From: Basfia succiniciproducens
GTDB lineage: Bacteria > Pseudomonadota > Gammaproteobacteria > Enterobacterales > Pasteurellaceae
Direction: 5' to 3'
DNA: 64,000 nt
Assembly: GCF_011455875.1 (NCBI RefSeq)
Contig: NZ_CP015031.1
Span: forward strand, 1,655,405-1,719,404
The notes beneath the pieces are model-generated. The model worked only from the letters and a program-made list of their open reading frames with translations. It was not told the origin of the DNA and made no database searches. Below, piece after piece: positions 18,035 through 26,396 of the stretch. Each line of letters begins with the position of its first letter. Position 1 is the first letter of the stretch. A program made the translations under genes and the position numbers.

Positions 18035-19115
18035 TTTTTTTGAAATTGATTTCTTGGCAGTAGAAGCTAAGAAAAGTGGTGATGCAATTACTATTAGGTA
18101 TTCTATTGATGGTAATGAAACAATTCATGTTGTTGATGGTGGATTTGAAGCAACAGGAAATTCAATAATTGCACATATAAAGGAATATTATGGACAAAGT
18201 AGAACTGTAAATATTGATCGGGTAATTGTAACTCATCAAGATCTTGATCATACAATGGGGCTAAGAACTGTTTTAGAAGAATGCAATGTTCGTGAACTAT
18301 GGATGTTAAGACCTTGGGAATATAGTAGCTTATTAATTGATAGATTTAAAAGATGGTCAAATGTTGATAGCTTATCTAAAAAACTAAAAGAAATTTATCC
18401 TAATTTATTGGCTTTAGAAGAAATCGCAAACAACAAAGGCATTCCTATCTACGAACCATTCCAAGGTGCACAAATCGGGGAATTCCAAGTTTTAGCTCCA
18501 TCAAAATATAGGTATTTGGAGCTTGTGGCTGATTCAGAAAAAACCCCTGACACTATTACTGAAAGTATAGAAAGTGCTTCAACTGGTATATTAAGTTCTA
18601 TTTGGGATTCGGCAATTAGTTTCATTAAAGCAGCTTGGGGAGATGAAAATCTTTCAGATAAATCAACAAGCCGTGAAAATGAAATGAGTATTGTCCAATA
18701 TGCTTCTTTAAATAATCAAAATATCTTATTAACTGGGGACGCTGGAGTTGAAACTTTATCTGAAGCTGTTACATATCTAAAGGAAATTAATGGTGGAATA
18801 ATGCCTAAAATTCATCGATTCCAAGTTCCACATCATGGCTCAAGACGAAACTTATCATCTGAATTATTAGATAGCTTATTTGGTGAAAAATTATCATTTC
18901 CTTCATCTGAAGATAAATTTATAGCTATTATTTCCTCAGCAAAAGAAGATAAAAATCACCCGAGAAAAGCAATAATCAGAGCATTGAAACATAGAGGTGC
19001 AAAAGTAGTCGCAACAGAAGGAGTAACTATATGTACTTTTTCTTCTAATATGCCTTCTCGTTCAGGTTGGAGTTCTGTTACACCATTAGAATATCCAGAG
19101 GAACAAGAAGAATAA
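18027..19115 (+). CDS. MBL-fold hydrolase, ComEC-like type, AT-rich
   Basis: A 362-residue protein starting at GTG (18027), with AAGGAA upstream; the start lies inside the end of the membrane-protein gene. The metallo-beta-lactamase motif reads THQDLDHTMG (His70, Asp72, Asp74, His75 on this start), with VVDGGF before it, LLTGDAG near 238 and VPHHGS near 271. These are the hallmarks of the ComEC/Rec2-type MBL domain, here free and not fused to a competence channel. The expected activity is phosphodiester or nucleic-acid hydrolysis, though not proven. A DUS-like terminator follows. Confidence 0.82.
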   Translation: MSDFFEIDFLAVEAKKSGDAITIRYSIDGNETIHVVDGGFEATGNSIIAHIKEYYGQSRTVNIDRVIVTHQDLDHTMGLRTVLEECNVRELWMLRPWEYSSLLIDRFKRWSNVDSLSKKLKEIYPNLLALEEIANNKGIPIYEPFQGAQIGEFQVLAPSKYRYLELVADSEKTPDTITESIESASTGILSSIWDSAISFIKAAWGDENLSDKSTSRENEMSIVQYASLNNQNILLTGDAGVETLSEAVTYLKEINGGIMPKIHRFQVPHHGSRRNLSSELLDSLFGEKLSFPSSEDKFIAIISSAKEDKNHPRKAIIRALKHRGAKVVATEGVTICTFSSNMPSRSGWSSVTPLEYPEEQEE

Positions 19116-19120
19116 ATTCA

Positions 19121-19155
19121 AAATACCGTCTAAAAATAATTTTCAGACGGTATTT
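19121..19155. terminator. DUS-like hairpin between convergent genes
   Basis: AAATACCGTCT pairs with AGACGGTATTT. The right arm, read on the minus strand, gives ATACCGTCTGAA, 11 of 12 with the Neisseria uptake sequence ATGCCGTCTGAA; the left arm carries one further change. A T run follows on the plus strand. Confidence 0.8.
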
Positions 19156-19158
19156 TTA

Positions 19159-20370
19159 TCACTCCCCCAACAAAAACCCCCCAATATGCTGATGTACAAT
19201 CCCATCAATATTTTCTTGCCAAAAATCATCCATTGTAATCACATATTTTGGGTAATTATCGGCAATGGCTTGCAGTGATGAAAATTCTCGTTGAACGGTT
19301 TGTTCGCTTTCTAATTTGTAGGCAACTTGAATATAGACTTTTTCATTCTGCTTTTGCGCCACAAAATCCACTTCTTGCGTGCCGAGTTTGCCGATATAAA
19401 CCTGATAACCACGGCGTTTGAGTTCGAGATAAACCAGATTTTCTAAAATGCCGGCAATCAGGCTGGTGCGAAAGCCCATTGTGGCGTATAGCAAAGAGAC
19501 ATCACCCAAATAGAATTTTTCTTGGGTTTTCAGGATTTCTTTGCTCTTGAGATCAAAGCGTTCCACTCGATGCAAAATAAAGGCGGATTCAAGGGCTTTA
19601 AGATAGTTATAAACGGTATTGACATCTACTTTGCGCTGTTGGCTTTTGAAATAATCCGCGACATTTTTGCCTGAAAAGGTGTTGCCAATATTATCAAAAG
19701 CATATTTGACAATACGTTCTAACAGCTCCACATCACGGATTTTATGGCGCTGCACGGTATCCCGCAAAATCACAGAAGCATAAATATCCTGCACGATTTT
19801 ATATACCGTTTCTTGCGGATAATCCGCCGTATGTACCATCGGGAAGCCGCCTTTTTGTAGATATTCATTAAAAAGTGCGGTCGAATTTTGGACAGTTTTG
19901 TTGGTGTAGCCCGCCTTAAAATCCAAAAATTCCTTATAAGACAGGGTGAAAATCGGCATTTCCACATAACGCCCTGCAAGGTAGGTTGAAAGTTCCGATG
20001 AGAGCAAATGCGAGTTGGAACCGGTGATATACAAGTCCAAATTGAAATCCACCATAAAAGCATTCACTGCCTTTTCCCAGTCGGTAACTTCCTGAATTTC
20101 ATCAAGCAATAGATAGTATTTATCTGTGGTTTGAATTTTTTCCTTCACTAAGGCATAAAGCTTATTAGCGGTTTTGAACTCACTAAATGCAAAACTTTCA
20201 AAATTGATATGGATAATTTGCTGCTCAGCAATACCTTGCGCCATAAGATCCGCTCGTAGCAATTTCATCACAGTAGATTTACCCGAACGGCGGATCCCCG
20301 TAATCACTTTGATTAAAGGTGTATTGATAAATGGCTTGAGTTGCTGAAGATAGTTTGGCCGGTTGATCAT
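19159..20370 (-). CDS. AAA ATPase with DUF4143 C-terminal domain
   Basis: A 403-residue ATP-binding protein. The Walker A is GIRRSGKST (about 27-35), the Walker B YYLLLDEIQE (about 90), followed by ITGSNSHLL (sensor) and a C-terminal DUF4143 region with LGTQEVDFVAQK, a nuclease-like EVDFV core. These proteins are widespread, often horizontally moved, and of unknown function. I use the ATG at 20370; an in-frame TTG six bases upstream is possible. A Haemophilus-type uptake signal lies in the gene (19873-19881). The upstream region holds a long inverted repeat. Confidence 0.88.
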   Translation of the reverse strand: MINRPNYLQQLKPFINTPLIKVITGIRRSGKSTVMKLLRADLMAQGIAEQQIIHINFESFAFSEFKTANKLYALVKEKIQTTDKYYLLLDEIQEVTDWEKAVNAFMVDFNLDLYITGSNSHLLSSELSTYLAGRYVEMPIFTLSYKEFLDFKAGYTNKTVQNSTALFNEYLQKGGFPMVHTADYPQETVYKIVQDIYASVILRDTVQRHKIRDVELLERIVKYAFDNIGNTFSGKNVADYFKSQQRKVDVNTVYNYLKALESAFILHRVERFDLKSKEILKTQEKFYLGDVSLLYATMGFRTSLIAGILENLVYLELKRRGYQVYIGKLGTQEVDFVAQKQNEKVYIQVAYKLESEQTVQREFSSLQAIADNYPKYVITMDDFWQENIDGIVHQHIGGFLLGE

Positions 20371-20424
20371 AGTCAAATCTTTTGGGTATATCCTAAATTA
20401 GCAATGATTTTACTCTTTTATTTT

Positions 20425-20475
20425 GGGTATAACCATAAAAACTTTTACAATATTAATGTTTTTATGGTTACACCC
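20425..20475. promoter_or_regulatory. Long inverted repeat upstream of the ATPase gene
   Basis: GGGTATAACCATAAAAA (20425-20441) and TTTTTATGGTTACACCC (20459-20475) are inverted copies with one mismatch. A further GGGTATA lies nearer the ATPase start (about 20384). It could be an operator or an mRNA leader hairpin of the minus-strand gene. Confidence 0.55.
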
Positions 20476-20500
20476 ATAAAAAAATCAAAAACCTTCCGCT

Positions 20501-20560
20501 TTCCGCAAAACTGTTTTCCAAACTTTTGACTATTGCTCAATAATCCAACGCCTTATAATA
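20501..20560 (+). promoter_or_regulatory. Conserved promoter element B, aldo/keto reductase remnant
   Basis: This 60-bp stretch matches 28935-28994 at about 52 of 60 positions without gaps (hand count). It contains the core ACTATTGCTCAATAAT and a TATAAT box at 20554-20559. It drives a gene that is now broken. Confidence 0.8.
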
Positions 20561-20592
20561 GACAACGTCTTCCCCCAAAAAACGAGGTAATT

Positions 20593-20939
20593 ATGCAAAT
20601 TCAACTCAACGACAGGCTTACGCTCAGCCGTTTCAGCCATGGTTATTGGCGGGCGCATCAATGGCAACTTTTGTCTGCGCAATATACGCAACTGATTGAA
20701 AATATTCTGGAATTGGGTATTACCACATTTGACCACGCTGCCTGTTACGGCGGTTTTACCAATGAAACGGCGTTCGGCAAGGGGCTGGCGAACCAGCCGA
20801 GTTTGCCAAAATTATACCTGTCATCGGCAGCGAACAACTCGAACGAATCCGCAACGCCGTGGACGCACTTAAAATTACTTTCAGTGAAGAAGATTGGATC
20901 AGCGTTTACAGTGCATCAATGGGGAAAGACGTGCCGTAA
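20593..20939 (+). pseudogene. Aldo/keto reductase (YdhF-like) with large internal deletion
   Basis: The 5' part encodes the N terminus of a YdhF-type aldo/keto reductase (MQIQLNDRLTLSRFSHGYWR, then TTFDHAACYGGF with the catalytic Asp). After about residue 68 the frame changes, and another frame encodes the family C terminus (FAKIIPVIGSEQLERI, then ITFSEEDWISVYSA) ending at 20939. Family members are near 300 residues; here roughly 115 codons remain, so the middle, including the active-site Tyr and Lys, has been lost. The promoter is intact and shared with other redox genes. Confidence 0.88.
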
Positions 20940-20950
20940 GGGCAGCGAAT

Positions 20951-21008
20951 GCAAGCGGTTGTTTTTCGCTTAAATTTTGCAAATTGTTGAGAAATTTTAA
21001 CCGCTTGT
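20951..21008. repeat. Actinobacillus-type uptake signal pair
   Basis: GCAAGCGGT (20951-20959, 8 of 9) and ACCGCTTGT (21000-21008, exact reverse Apl-type signal) face each other between the broken reductase and the alkylation-repair gene and could fold as a terminator. Confidence 0.7.
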
Positions 21009-21015
21009 AGCAGGG

Positions 21016-21669
21016 CTACAAATACTTCCCTGCTTCTCTTATCGTCAGCTTAGACAAGCCCGCTTCGTTTTCGGCGAGAAACGCCCGCACCCAGTCGGGG
21101 TTGGTTTTGGAATAATCACGCAAAATCCAGCCCATCGCTTTATTGATAAAAAACTCGGTTTGATTGAGATTATTCAGCAAAATCTGTTTTAACAAGTCCT
21201 GCTTGGTTTTCTCTTTGCGTAGAAGCTGATGATCAATCGCCACTCGGCGCAGCCAAATGTTATCCGCCTTGCTCCAAGCCAACATCGTGTTATCAATAAT
21301 TTGGCTTGGGAAACAAATATTGCCGATAGTTCTATCCAAGCTATCCACCGTGTCCCACCACGATTTGGTGATAACCAGCTCTTGCAAACGGGGCAAATCC
21401 TGCTCGCTCAAAAACGACTGCATTGTGTGCAAATAATCGGTGGCAACGTATTGAAACTCACGTTCGGGCAATGCCCAAAGACGTTCTACCGCCAGCCAGT
21501 CAATGCGTTTTTGTGCTTTTTCTTGCTTGAAATAAGCGGTACACAGACGTTTCCGCTCGGGCGTTTGAATGCCTAAAAATGGGAATTGGTCTTTCATATA
21601 CGCCGCCATCTGCACGGCTTGTTGAGCGTTCTTTTGCTGGTATAACTGGGCGATAAGCTGTTCTAACAT
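21016..21669 (-). CDS. AlkD-like DNA alkylation repair protein
   Basis: A 217-residue all-helical protein of the DNA alkylation repair (AlkD/HEAT-like) family. Typical features are FLGIQTPERKRL near residue 31, YVATDYL, the segment SWWDTVDSLDRTIG (about 102-115), and FFINKAMGWILRDYSK (about 173-188). AlkD glycosylases remove positively charged alkylated bases by trapping the extrahelical nucleotide. The catalytic-type Asp/Trp/Arg set seems present but cannot be confirmed without alignment. It stands alone, fitting the region's theme of protection from electrophiles. Confidence 0.9.
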   Translation of the reverse strand: MLEQLIAQLYQQKNAQQAVQMAAYMKDQFPFLGIQTPERKRLCTAYFKQEKAQKRIDWLAVERLWALPEREFQYVATDYLHTMQSFLSEQDLPRLQELVITKSWWDTVDSLDRTIGNICFPSQIIDNTMLAWSKADNIWLRRVAIDHQLLRKEKTKQDLLKQILLNNLNQTEFFINKAMGWILRDYSKTNPDWVRAFLAENEAGLSKLTIREAGKYL

Positions 21670-21732
21670 TGTTTTTTTCCGTGTTGTGGATAAGTATATA
21701 GCATTTCACGCTGGGAATTTGAAATAGGGAAT

Positions 21733-21758
21733 GTCGTCTGAATTTGGAGTCAGACGAC
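21733..21758. repeat. DUS-like hairpin with T run
   Basis: GTCGTCTGA and TCAGACGAC pair around an 8-base loop, followed by GTTTTT. The left arm in context is ATGTCGTCTGAA, 11 of 12 with the Neisseriaceae dialect AGGTCGTCTGAA. Confidence 0.75.
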
Positions 21759-21883
21759 GTTTTTATTAATTAGCCTAATGTAATTCTAAAAGAAAAAGTT
21801 GTATCTATAATTCATACTTAGCTACTATCGTTGTTTTCATGTTTGTATAATAAATTTTGAAATAATTTCATATGAGAGTTATT

Positions 21884-24025
21884 TTATTTAGGAATACAAC
21901 ACTTTTTGTATTTTTTCCCACTGCCACATGGACAGGGCTCATTTCGACCTACTTTATGGGCAGATGGGTATACCATTTTTCTAGAGAAAGGAAAGGACTC
22001 TGTATTTTGATCCATTTCATCGGACTGTTGCCAGTTATAAATTTTATTTACACCAAATCTTACTCTAGCATTGTCAATATCAATGGCTATACCAAACCAA
22101 CGATCTGATTTATGTTTATATTTCCTGAGCATGCAATGGCTATCTAATTTAGGCATAGCTACATCGTAAGGATCATTAGTACAGTGGATAGTAAGACCAC
22201 AAGAAGCTTCAGTATCAAAAGTTAAAGTAAGATCGTGCAATTTTCTATCTCTGATACTAGTTAATTGAATTCTATTAACATTTTCATTCAGCACAGATAC
22301 TGTAACTTCATTTAACATTAATAATTCAAATCCTAAATCAATGACTTTAGGATTTGGATTATTTTCAATATCTTTAATCAATCTATCAAAGAATGTTCCT
22401 TGATATTTAGTTAATATACCATCTGGGATATCTTTATTTGACAATCCTGTTCTTTTAGACTGCATTACTAGGTCTAATTCAGCATTTAAATTATCATCAA
22501 GTGATAAAACTAAATTTTCTTCATCCAAATATAAATTATTTTTTAAATGGTAAGAAAGGACTGTCAATTCATGAGCAGAATGAAGCTTATTACCATACAT
22601 AACTCGGCGATTAATATAACTTAAAAAATATAGTGGAGTTTGTAATATTTCTGTAATTACATCTAAAGTAAAAACATCTATCACAAAAGCTGGTTTAATA
22701 GCTGAATATTTTTCTTGTTTTAAAAAATGTCTAGCTTGTGTAGCTAAAGCAGGGTAATGATCTGAAACAATAGATAAAGGATATATTTCAGTAAAATTTC
22801 TATTAATATTTAATTCTTCACCTGACGATAGGATTAGTTTATTTGAGGGCTCTAATAAAAGTTTTCCACATTCTACTGCCTGATCATAAGATGCTTGAAT
22901 GGCTTTCTTAAAATCATCATGCAAAGCATTATCATTTCCTGCTCTAGCAAGAATTGTTAATTTTTTAGCTTTTGCTTGTAATATTATTGCTCTATTACCA
23001 AAGATAACTAATACATCTATTTCTCCCAATTTATTACTATTAGTATCTTTTATGTCAACATTTTTAAACACATTTTTTTCACCGAAAACAAGTTTTAGTC
23101 GTTCATAAGAAAAATCTTCTGTAAATCGTCCTCTATGCTCCATTGCTTTATTTTTATAATTAGAATCTTGGGTGAACCAAAAGAATGGCGTCTCATACAG
23201 CGCTTCCACTAAGCTATAATATTGGAATAGTAAGAAATTATCATCACCTAATGGTAGAATAGGGTATGCATTAATGGCATTAAAATCATTTATACAATTA
23301 AAATTGTCATTATCTCTTTCCGAGAAAGAAAAAGAATTAATAATATTCTCTATAATTTTTACCTCTAATTCTGTTTTGATAAAAATATCTTGTATAGAAA
23401 ATATATATCCTGGCAGTATTGTCCAACCAAGCGGATTCTTATTTTGCAAAGATTCTAATGTTTTCTTTATTTTTTCTACTTGTATATCTTCTAACGCTAC
23501 AATAACTTGATACAGTTGTTCGACAGAATATCCTTTTTGAGTAGTAAACCACTCGTTGTCATAGCTATATTTTAGCTTTGATAAATCTCTATACTGAAAA
23601 TGATATGCTGATTCACCGGTATAAAATATAGGTTCTCTTAGCATTTTTCCAGATTGTATATATTCTAGCCATTCTTCTATTGATTTAGAATCAAAAGAAG
23701 GCTTTATCATTGATGAATGTAATTCCGCTAATAAATATTCTGTTTTCTCTATAGTCTCTTGGAATATTTGCGGTTCAGGAATTGTTAAATCCAGCGCTTT
23801 CTTACACATTAAACCAATGAGTAGAGATATTTCATTTCTGATCAATCTATTCTCATTATATTGTCCCAATATATCGTCTGTTGTAACTTGTTCAGAATTA
23901 GAAAATATAGAATTATCTCTAAAACAAAAGAAAGCAATTATATGTGCGTAACCAGCTTGCTGGCATAGGTTTTCTAACTCCCTAAAGATCACTTTTTCGT
24001 CTCGCACATTATCTAATGTGTACAT
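21884..24025 (-). CDS. Large AT-rich protein with PD-(D/E)xK-like core and SEC-C zinc motif
   Basis: A 713-residue protein with no recognised homologue in the N-terminal 300 residues, a nuclease-like core LGEIDVLVIFGNRAIILQAKAKK (shown in part; Glu335, Asp337, Gln350-x-Lys352) resembling NERD/PD-(D/E)xK enzymes with Gln in place of the usual Glu, and a C-terminal SEC-C zinc motif GRNEPCPCGSGKKYKKCC. SEC-C motifs bind zinc and often sit on nucleic-acid or ribosome-associated proteins. Base composition is far more AT-rich than its neighbours. An anti-phage or genome-defence role is plausible but not demonstrated. TAGGAGC precedes the ATG. Confidence 0.8.
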   Translation of the reverse strand: MYTLDNVRDEKVIFRELENLCQQAGYAHIIAFFCFRDNSIFSNSEQVTTDDILGQYNENRLIRNEISLLIGLMCKKALDLTIPEPQIFQETIEKTEYLLAELHSSMIKPSFDSKSIEEWLEYIQSGKMLREPIFYTGESAYHFQYRDLSKLKYSYDNEWFTTQKGYSVEQLYQVIVALEDIQVEKIKKTLESLQNKNPLGWTILPGYIFSIQDIFIKTELEVKIIENIINSFSFSERDNDNFNCINDFNAINAYPILPLGDDNFLLFQYYSLVEALYETPFFWFTQDSNYKNKAMEHRGRFTEDFSYERLKLVFGEKNVFKNVDIKDTNSNKLGEIDVLVIFGNRAIILQAKAKKLTILARAGNDNALHDDFKKAIQASYDQAVECGKLLLEPSNKLILSSGEELNINRNFTEIYPLSIVSDHYPALATQARHFLKQEKYSAIKPAFVIDVFTLDVITEILQTPLYFLSYINRRVMYGNKLHSAHELTVLSYHLKNNLYLDEENLVLSLDDNLNAELDLVMQSKRTGLSNKDIPDGILTKYQGTFFDRLIKDIENNPNPKVIDLGFELLMLNEVTVSVLNENVNRIQLTSIRDRKLHDLTLTFDTEASCGLTIHCTNDPYDVAMPKLDSHCMLRKYKHKSDRWFGIAIDIDNARVRFGVNKIYNWQQSDEMDQNTESFPFSRKMVYPSAHKVGRNEPCPCGSGKKYKKCCIPK

Positions 24026-24089
24026 ATCTTGCTCCTAAGTAAATATACTTAAATTGAATTTACCCCATAAACCAATCCAGACGGTTTGT

Positions 24090-24908
24090 TTAGTCGGCTT
24101 GTTTAAGCATATGCATCACAAGGCGAATCAAGGTTCCTTTTTGTTTTGGATCAGATTCTGCAACAAGCAAAGTGAGTGCAGCAAGCCCTGTGTCATTAAT
24201 GACGGGAATACCGTCATCATTGAGTAATCTACCGTTGCTGTGTAAGAAATCCACAAACAGGAAAGCACCGCTGCGTTTATTGCCGTCTGAAAACGGGTGG
24301 TTTTTGACCACGAAATAGAGCAAATGCGCGGCTTTGACTTTTCAATACTTGGGTATGCTGGTTCGCCGAATACGGTTTGATCTAAATTACCTAAAATAGC
24401 GGACAAGCCGTCATCACGTTCACGCCCAAATAAACCCGAGGCTTCGCCACGTTCCATTAACTGAATTTTTAATGATTGTAACGCTTGTTTGGCTTCAGTA
24501 TAAGTCGGTAATGTACCGCCCGTTTGCACTTTAGGCTCGGCAAGCAACCCTTCATCATATTGTTGCAACCACAAAAATGTTTGCGTATAACGGCTAACAA
24601 TGTCCACCAAACAAACCACGACCGCTTTCCAGCGTTAATTCCGAGGATTTCGCTGTTTTTTGAATCAGCGCCAATTCCTGTTCCAACTCGTGAGCGTTTT
24701 GGCTTAAACGCTGTTGGTTGATGGCATAGCCTTTAGTTAGATAATCTTTTAAGCGAGCGGTAGCCCAGATACGGAATTTTGTACCTAATACCGAATTTAC
24801 CCGATAACCCACCGAGATAATCGCATCTAGGTTGTAATATTCAATTTCACGCCTAACCTGGCGTTTACCTTCTTTTTGAACTGTTGCATTTTTTGCATAT
24901 TGATTTTC
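24090..24908 (-). pseudogene. RhuM/Fic virulence-type protein, broken into frames
   Basis: Reading leftwards, one frame gives NATVQKEGKRQVRREIEYYN, AIISVGYRVNS and WATARLKDYL (the RhuM N-terminal domain); a second gives the middle (TYTEAKQALQSLKIQLMERG, then DGLSAILGNLDQTVFG); a third gives the Fic domain with its motif HPFSDGNKR. At least two frameshifts break it, and the normal N terminus (roughly 50 residues) is absent because a stop lies upstream. The family fuses a RhuM/Bro-N-like part to a Fic AMP-transferase. A Neisseria uptake decamer GCCGTCTGAA lies inside (24282-24291). Confidence 0.88.
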
Positions 24909-24935
24909 TCATTAAATCCCAAACGACACTTTTAC

Positions 24936-25793
24936 CTATCGGACACTCGGAGCTTTGCCAAAATAACGTTTATATTCTCGGCTAAACTGGCTTGGGCTTT
25001 CATAGCCGACTTGGAATGCTGCAGTAGAAATGGGTAAATTTTCTTGTGAAATTAACCGGTTAGCTTCCATTAGACGTAGCGATTTTTGATATTGTAACGG
25101 CGAAAGGGTGGTGTGCTTTTTAAAATGGTTGTGAAAGCCGGAAAGCGACATTCCGCACAGTTCTGCAAGGCTTTCGACTGTAATTGTTTCGATGTAATGC
25201 GCCTTTAAATATTCCGTTGCTTTGGCGATTTTTTGTGTGTTTGAACCAAAGCTAACCATTTGCTTGAGTTTGTCACCTTGTTCACCCGTCAATAATCGAT
25301 AATAAATTTCTTGCTGAATTAAAGGTGCTAAAAAAGCAATATATTTTGTATTTTCGTGCAAGAGCAATAGACGTTCAAACGCATTTTCTAATTCAGTATC
25401 TAAATGCCACTGTCCGAAAGCGGTCTGATTTTCACTGTTTTTTGCAAAAAGTGCGGTCTGTTCTAGCAGAATTTTATTCACCGCTTGTAAATCAATCTTC
25501 ATTGACATCACCACAAAAGGTTCTTCTGCTGTAGCTTGAAGAACCTTACCACACATTGGTACATTCACGGGGCAGAACATAAAATGTCGGTTGTCAAATA
25601 AATAACATTGGTTCCCTAGTTGTACTTCACGTTCACCACGAATAACAATACAGATACTCGGTTCTTGTATCACATTATCATAGGAAAACGGATGATCAGA
25701 ATGATGAATAATCAAACCTTTAATCGGTGAATGATAGGTTTGATTGTGAGGAATCACGTCTAATAAACGTGCAAAACTTTGTTCGGAAAACAT
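24936..25793 (-). CDS. AraC-family transcriptional regulator (AraC_N type)
   Basis: A 285-residue regulator: an N-terminal AraC_N sensor domain (ICIVIRGEREVQLGN near 50) and a C-terminal double helix-turn-helix ending VGYESPSQFSREYKRYFGKAPS. I start at MFSEQSF (25793); the longer in-frame GTG start would add a hydrophobic stretch not seen in this family. It is divergent from the ferritin-like/aldolase/thioesterase genes at 25925 and may control them. It resembles the AraC protein at 2822 and the AraC remnant at 14953. It contains a Haemophilus-type (25449) and an Actinobacillus-type (25480) uptake signal. Confidence 0.88.
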   Translation of the reverse strand: MFSEQSFARLLDVIPHNQTYHSPIKGLIIHHSDHPFSYDNVIQEPSICIVIRGEREVQLGNQCYLFDNRHFMFCPVNVPMCGKVLQATAEEPFVVMSMKIDLQAVNKILLEQTALFAKNSENQTAFGQWHLDTELENAFERLLLLHENTKYIAFLAPLIQQEIYYRLLTGEQGDKLKQMVSFGSNTQKIAKATEYLKAHYIETITVESLAELCGMSLSGFHNHFKKHTTLSPLQYQKSLRLMEANRLISQENLPISTAAFQVGYESPSQFSREYKRYFGKAPSVR

Positions 25794-25924
25794 AATAATT
25801 TGGATAAATAGGCAAGTAATTAAGAGAAATAATATACCGCTCACTTTTAAAAATCAATATACTGAACACATTCCAGAACGGAACGGATTAAGACAACAAT
25901 TAATTCATACATGAGGTGAACAAA

Positions 25925-26377
25925 ATGGCTACTGAAAAACAGATTGAAATTTTAAAAGGTATGGCAAAGGCTTGGTTTGGCAATTCACAACAGCACAGCA
26001 TTCACGCTGAAATTATCCGTCAAAAAGGATTTAGCAAATTGGCTGATAAAATTCAGGCGGAAGCAGAAGGTGAATGGAAAGAAGCGCAACGTGTCAATGC
26101 TCGTCTGCTTGAGCTAGGAGTAACACCAACTTTAGCGATTGATACTTATCCAATTATTACTGATATTCGTGAGCAATTGGAATATGATTACAACGAAGGC
26201 TTAAAAGGCATGGCTGAATTAAATGCAATGATTGCCGAATTTTCAGATGATTACATCACCCGCCGTATGATTGAAGAATTTATTGTGGATGAGCAGGAAC
26301 ATACCAACTGGCTTGCGGAACATATCGGTTTAATTGAAGAAATCGGTTACCAAAATTATTTAATCCAACAACTGTAA
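25925..26377 (+). CDS. Ferritin-like domain protein
   Basis: A 150-residue protein predicted to be a four-helix bundle. Candidate metal ligands are arranged as in ferritin-like proteins: His and Glu in HSIHAE (about 25-30), Glu in EGEWKEA (about 48-54), EYDYNEG (about 85), and EEFIVDEQEHTNWL (about 120-134) with an E-x-x-H pair. The start at 25925 is set by GAGGTG six bases before it. A role in iron or peroxide handling is likely by family, not shown. It heads a run of genes in one direction with the aldolase 19 bp downstream. Confidence 0.8.
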   Translation: MATEKQIEILKGMAKAWFGNSQQHSIHAEIIRQKGFSKLADKIQAEAEGEWKEAQRVNARLLELGVTPTLAIDTYPIITDIREQLEYDYNEGLKGMAELNAMIAEFSDDYITRRMIEEFIVDEQEHTNWLAEHIGLIEEIGYQNYLIQQL

Positions 26378-26396
26378 AATAGGATAAGGCAAAATT

